This document shows positions 49,141 to 64,000 of a DNA stretch of 64,000 bases, piece by piece. The translations under genes and the position numbers were made by a program. The stretch covers positions 34,392,336 to 34,456,335 of the forward strand of contig OY744611.1 of assembly GCA_963556255.1 (NCBI GenBank). The letters are read 5' to 3'. How positions within the stretch are numbered: the first letter of the stretch is position 1; every line of letters starts with the position of its first letter. The notes beneath the pieces are model-generated. The model was not told the origin of the DNA and searched no databases. It saw only the letters and a program-made list of their open reading frames with translations. The DNA is from Allolobophora icterica. Lineage: Eukaryota > Annelida > Clitellata > Crassiclitellata > Lumbricidae.

Positions 49141-64000
<14,860 letters not shown>

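Overview
The window is nuclear DNA of an animal, most likely an invertebrate. Its genes are split by GT-AG introns, and the proteins are animal families (copine, SENP8, PHYHIP, RPAP3, KDM7/PHF8). The space between exons is filled with CR1/L2-like LINE pieces, tRNA-headed SINEs, long microsatellites and many short hAT-type DNA transposons. I cannot fix the phylum from sequence alone. No prokaryotic features, CRISPR arrays or rRNA genes were seen.

Five protein-coding genes can be assembled exon by exon with matching codon phases. (1) A copine gene on the minus strand (1032-15431): eight 5' exons covering the first C2 domain and the start of the linker; the rest lies off the left edge. (2) SENP8/DEN1, a NEDD8 protease, on the plus strand (17015-24103): six exons, complete, with the full catalytic set. 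(3) A PHYHIP-family gene on the minus strand (26940-28850): two exons, complete. (4) RPAP3 on the plus strand (34932-43888): ten exons, complete, with one TPR block instead of the two of the vertebrate protein. (5) A KDM7/PHF8-type histone demethylase on the plus strand (49141 to the right edge): fourteen exons seen, PHD finger plus JmjC domain with its iron ligands, 3' end missing. Copine and SENP8 are divergent with 1.6 kb between start codons. SENP8 and PHYHIP converge. PHYHIP and RPAP3 diverge over 6 kb of repeats. The five genes have no common pathway; this is ordinary animal gene order.

The accessory content is the striking part. At least a dozen transposons can be delimited to the base by terminal inverted repeats (TIRs) flanked by 8-bp target-site duplications (TSDs). 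One 2.1-kb element sits directly on the splice donor of SENP8 exon 3, and its target duplication recreates the donor. Another lies inside the catalytic motif of a LINE reverse transcriptase. A three-level nest occupies 46.2-48.7 kb. A 439-bp near-perfect palindrome lies in copine intron 1, and a small family of elements rich in GTATAC-like repeats clusters around the PHYHIP gene. A LINE with a long uninterrupted reverse-transcriptase frame lies in KDM7 intron 1. An unrecognised 86-codon frame that starts inside a perfect 28-bp hairpin lies in RPAP3 intron 1.

All exon boundaries were read by eye from splice signals, codon phase and remembered family conservation. No alignment or transcript data were available.
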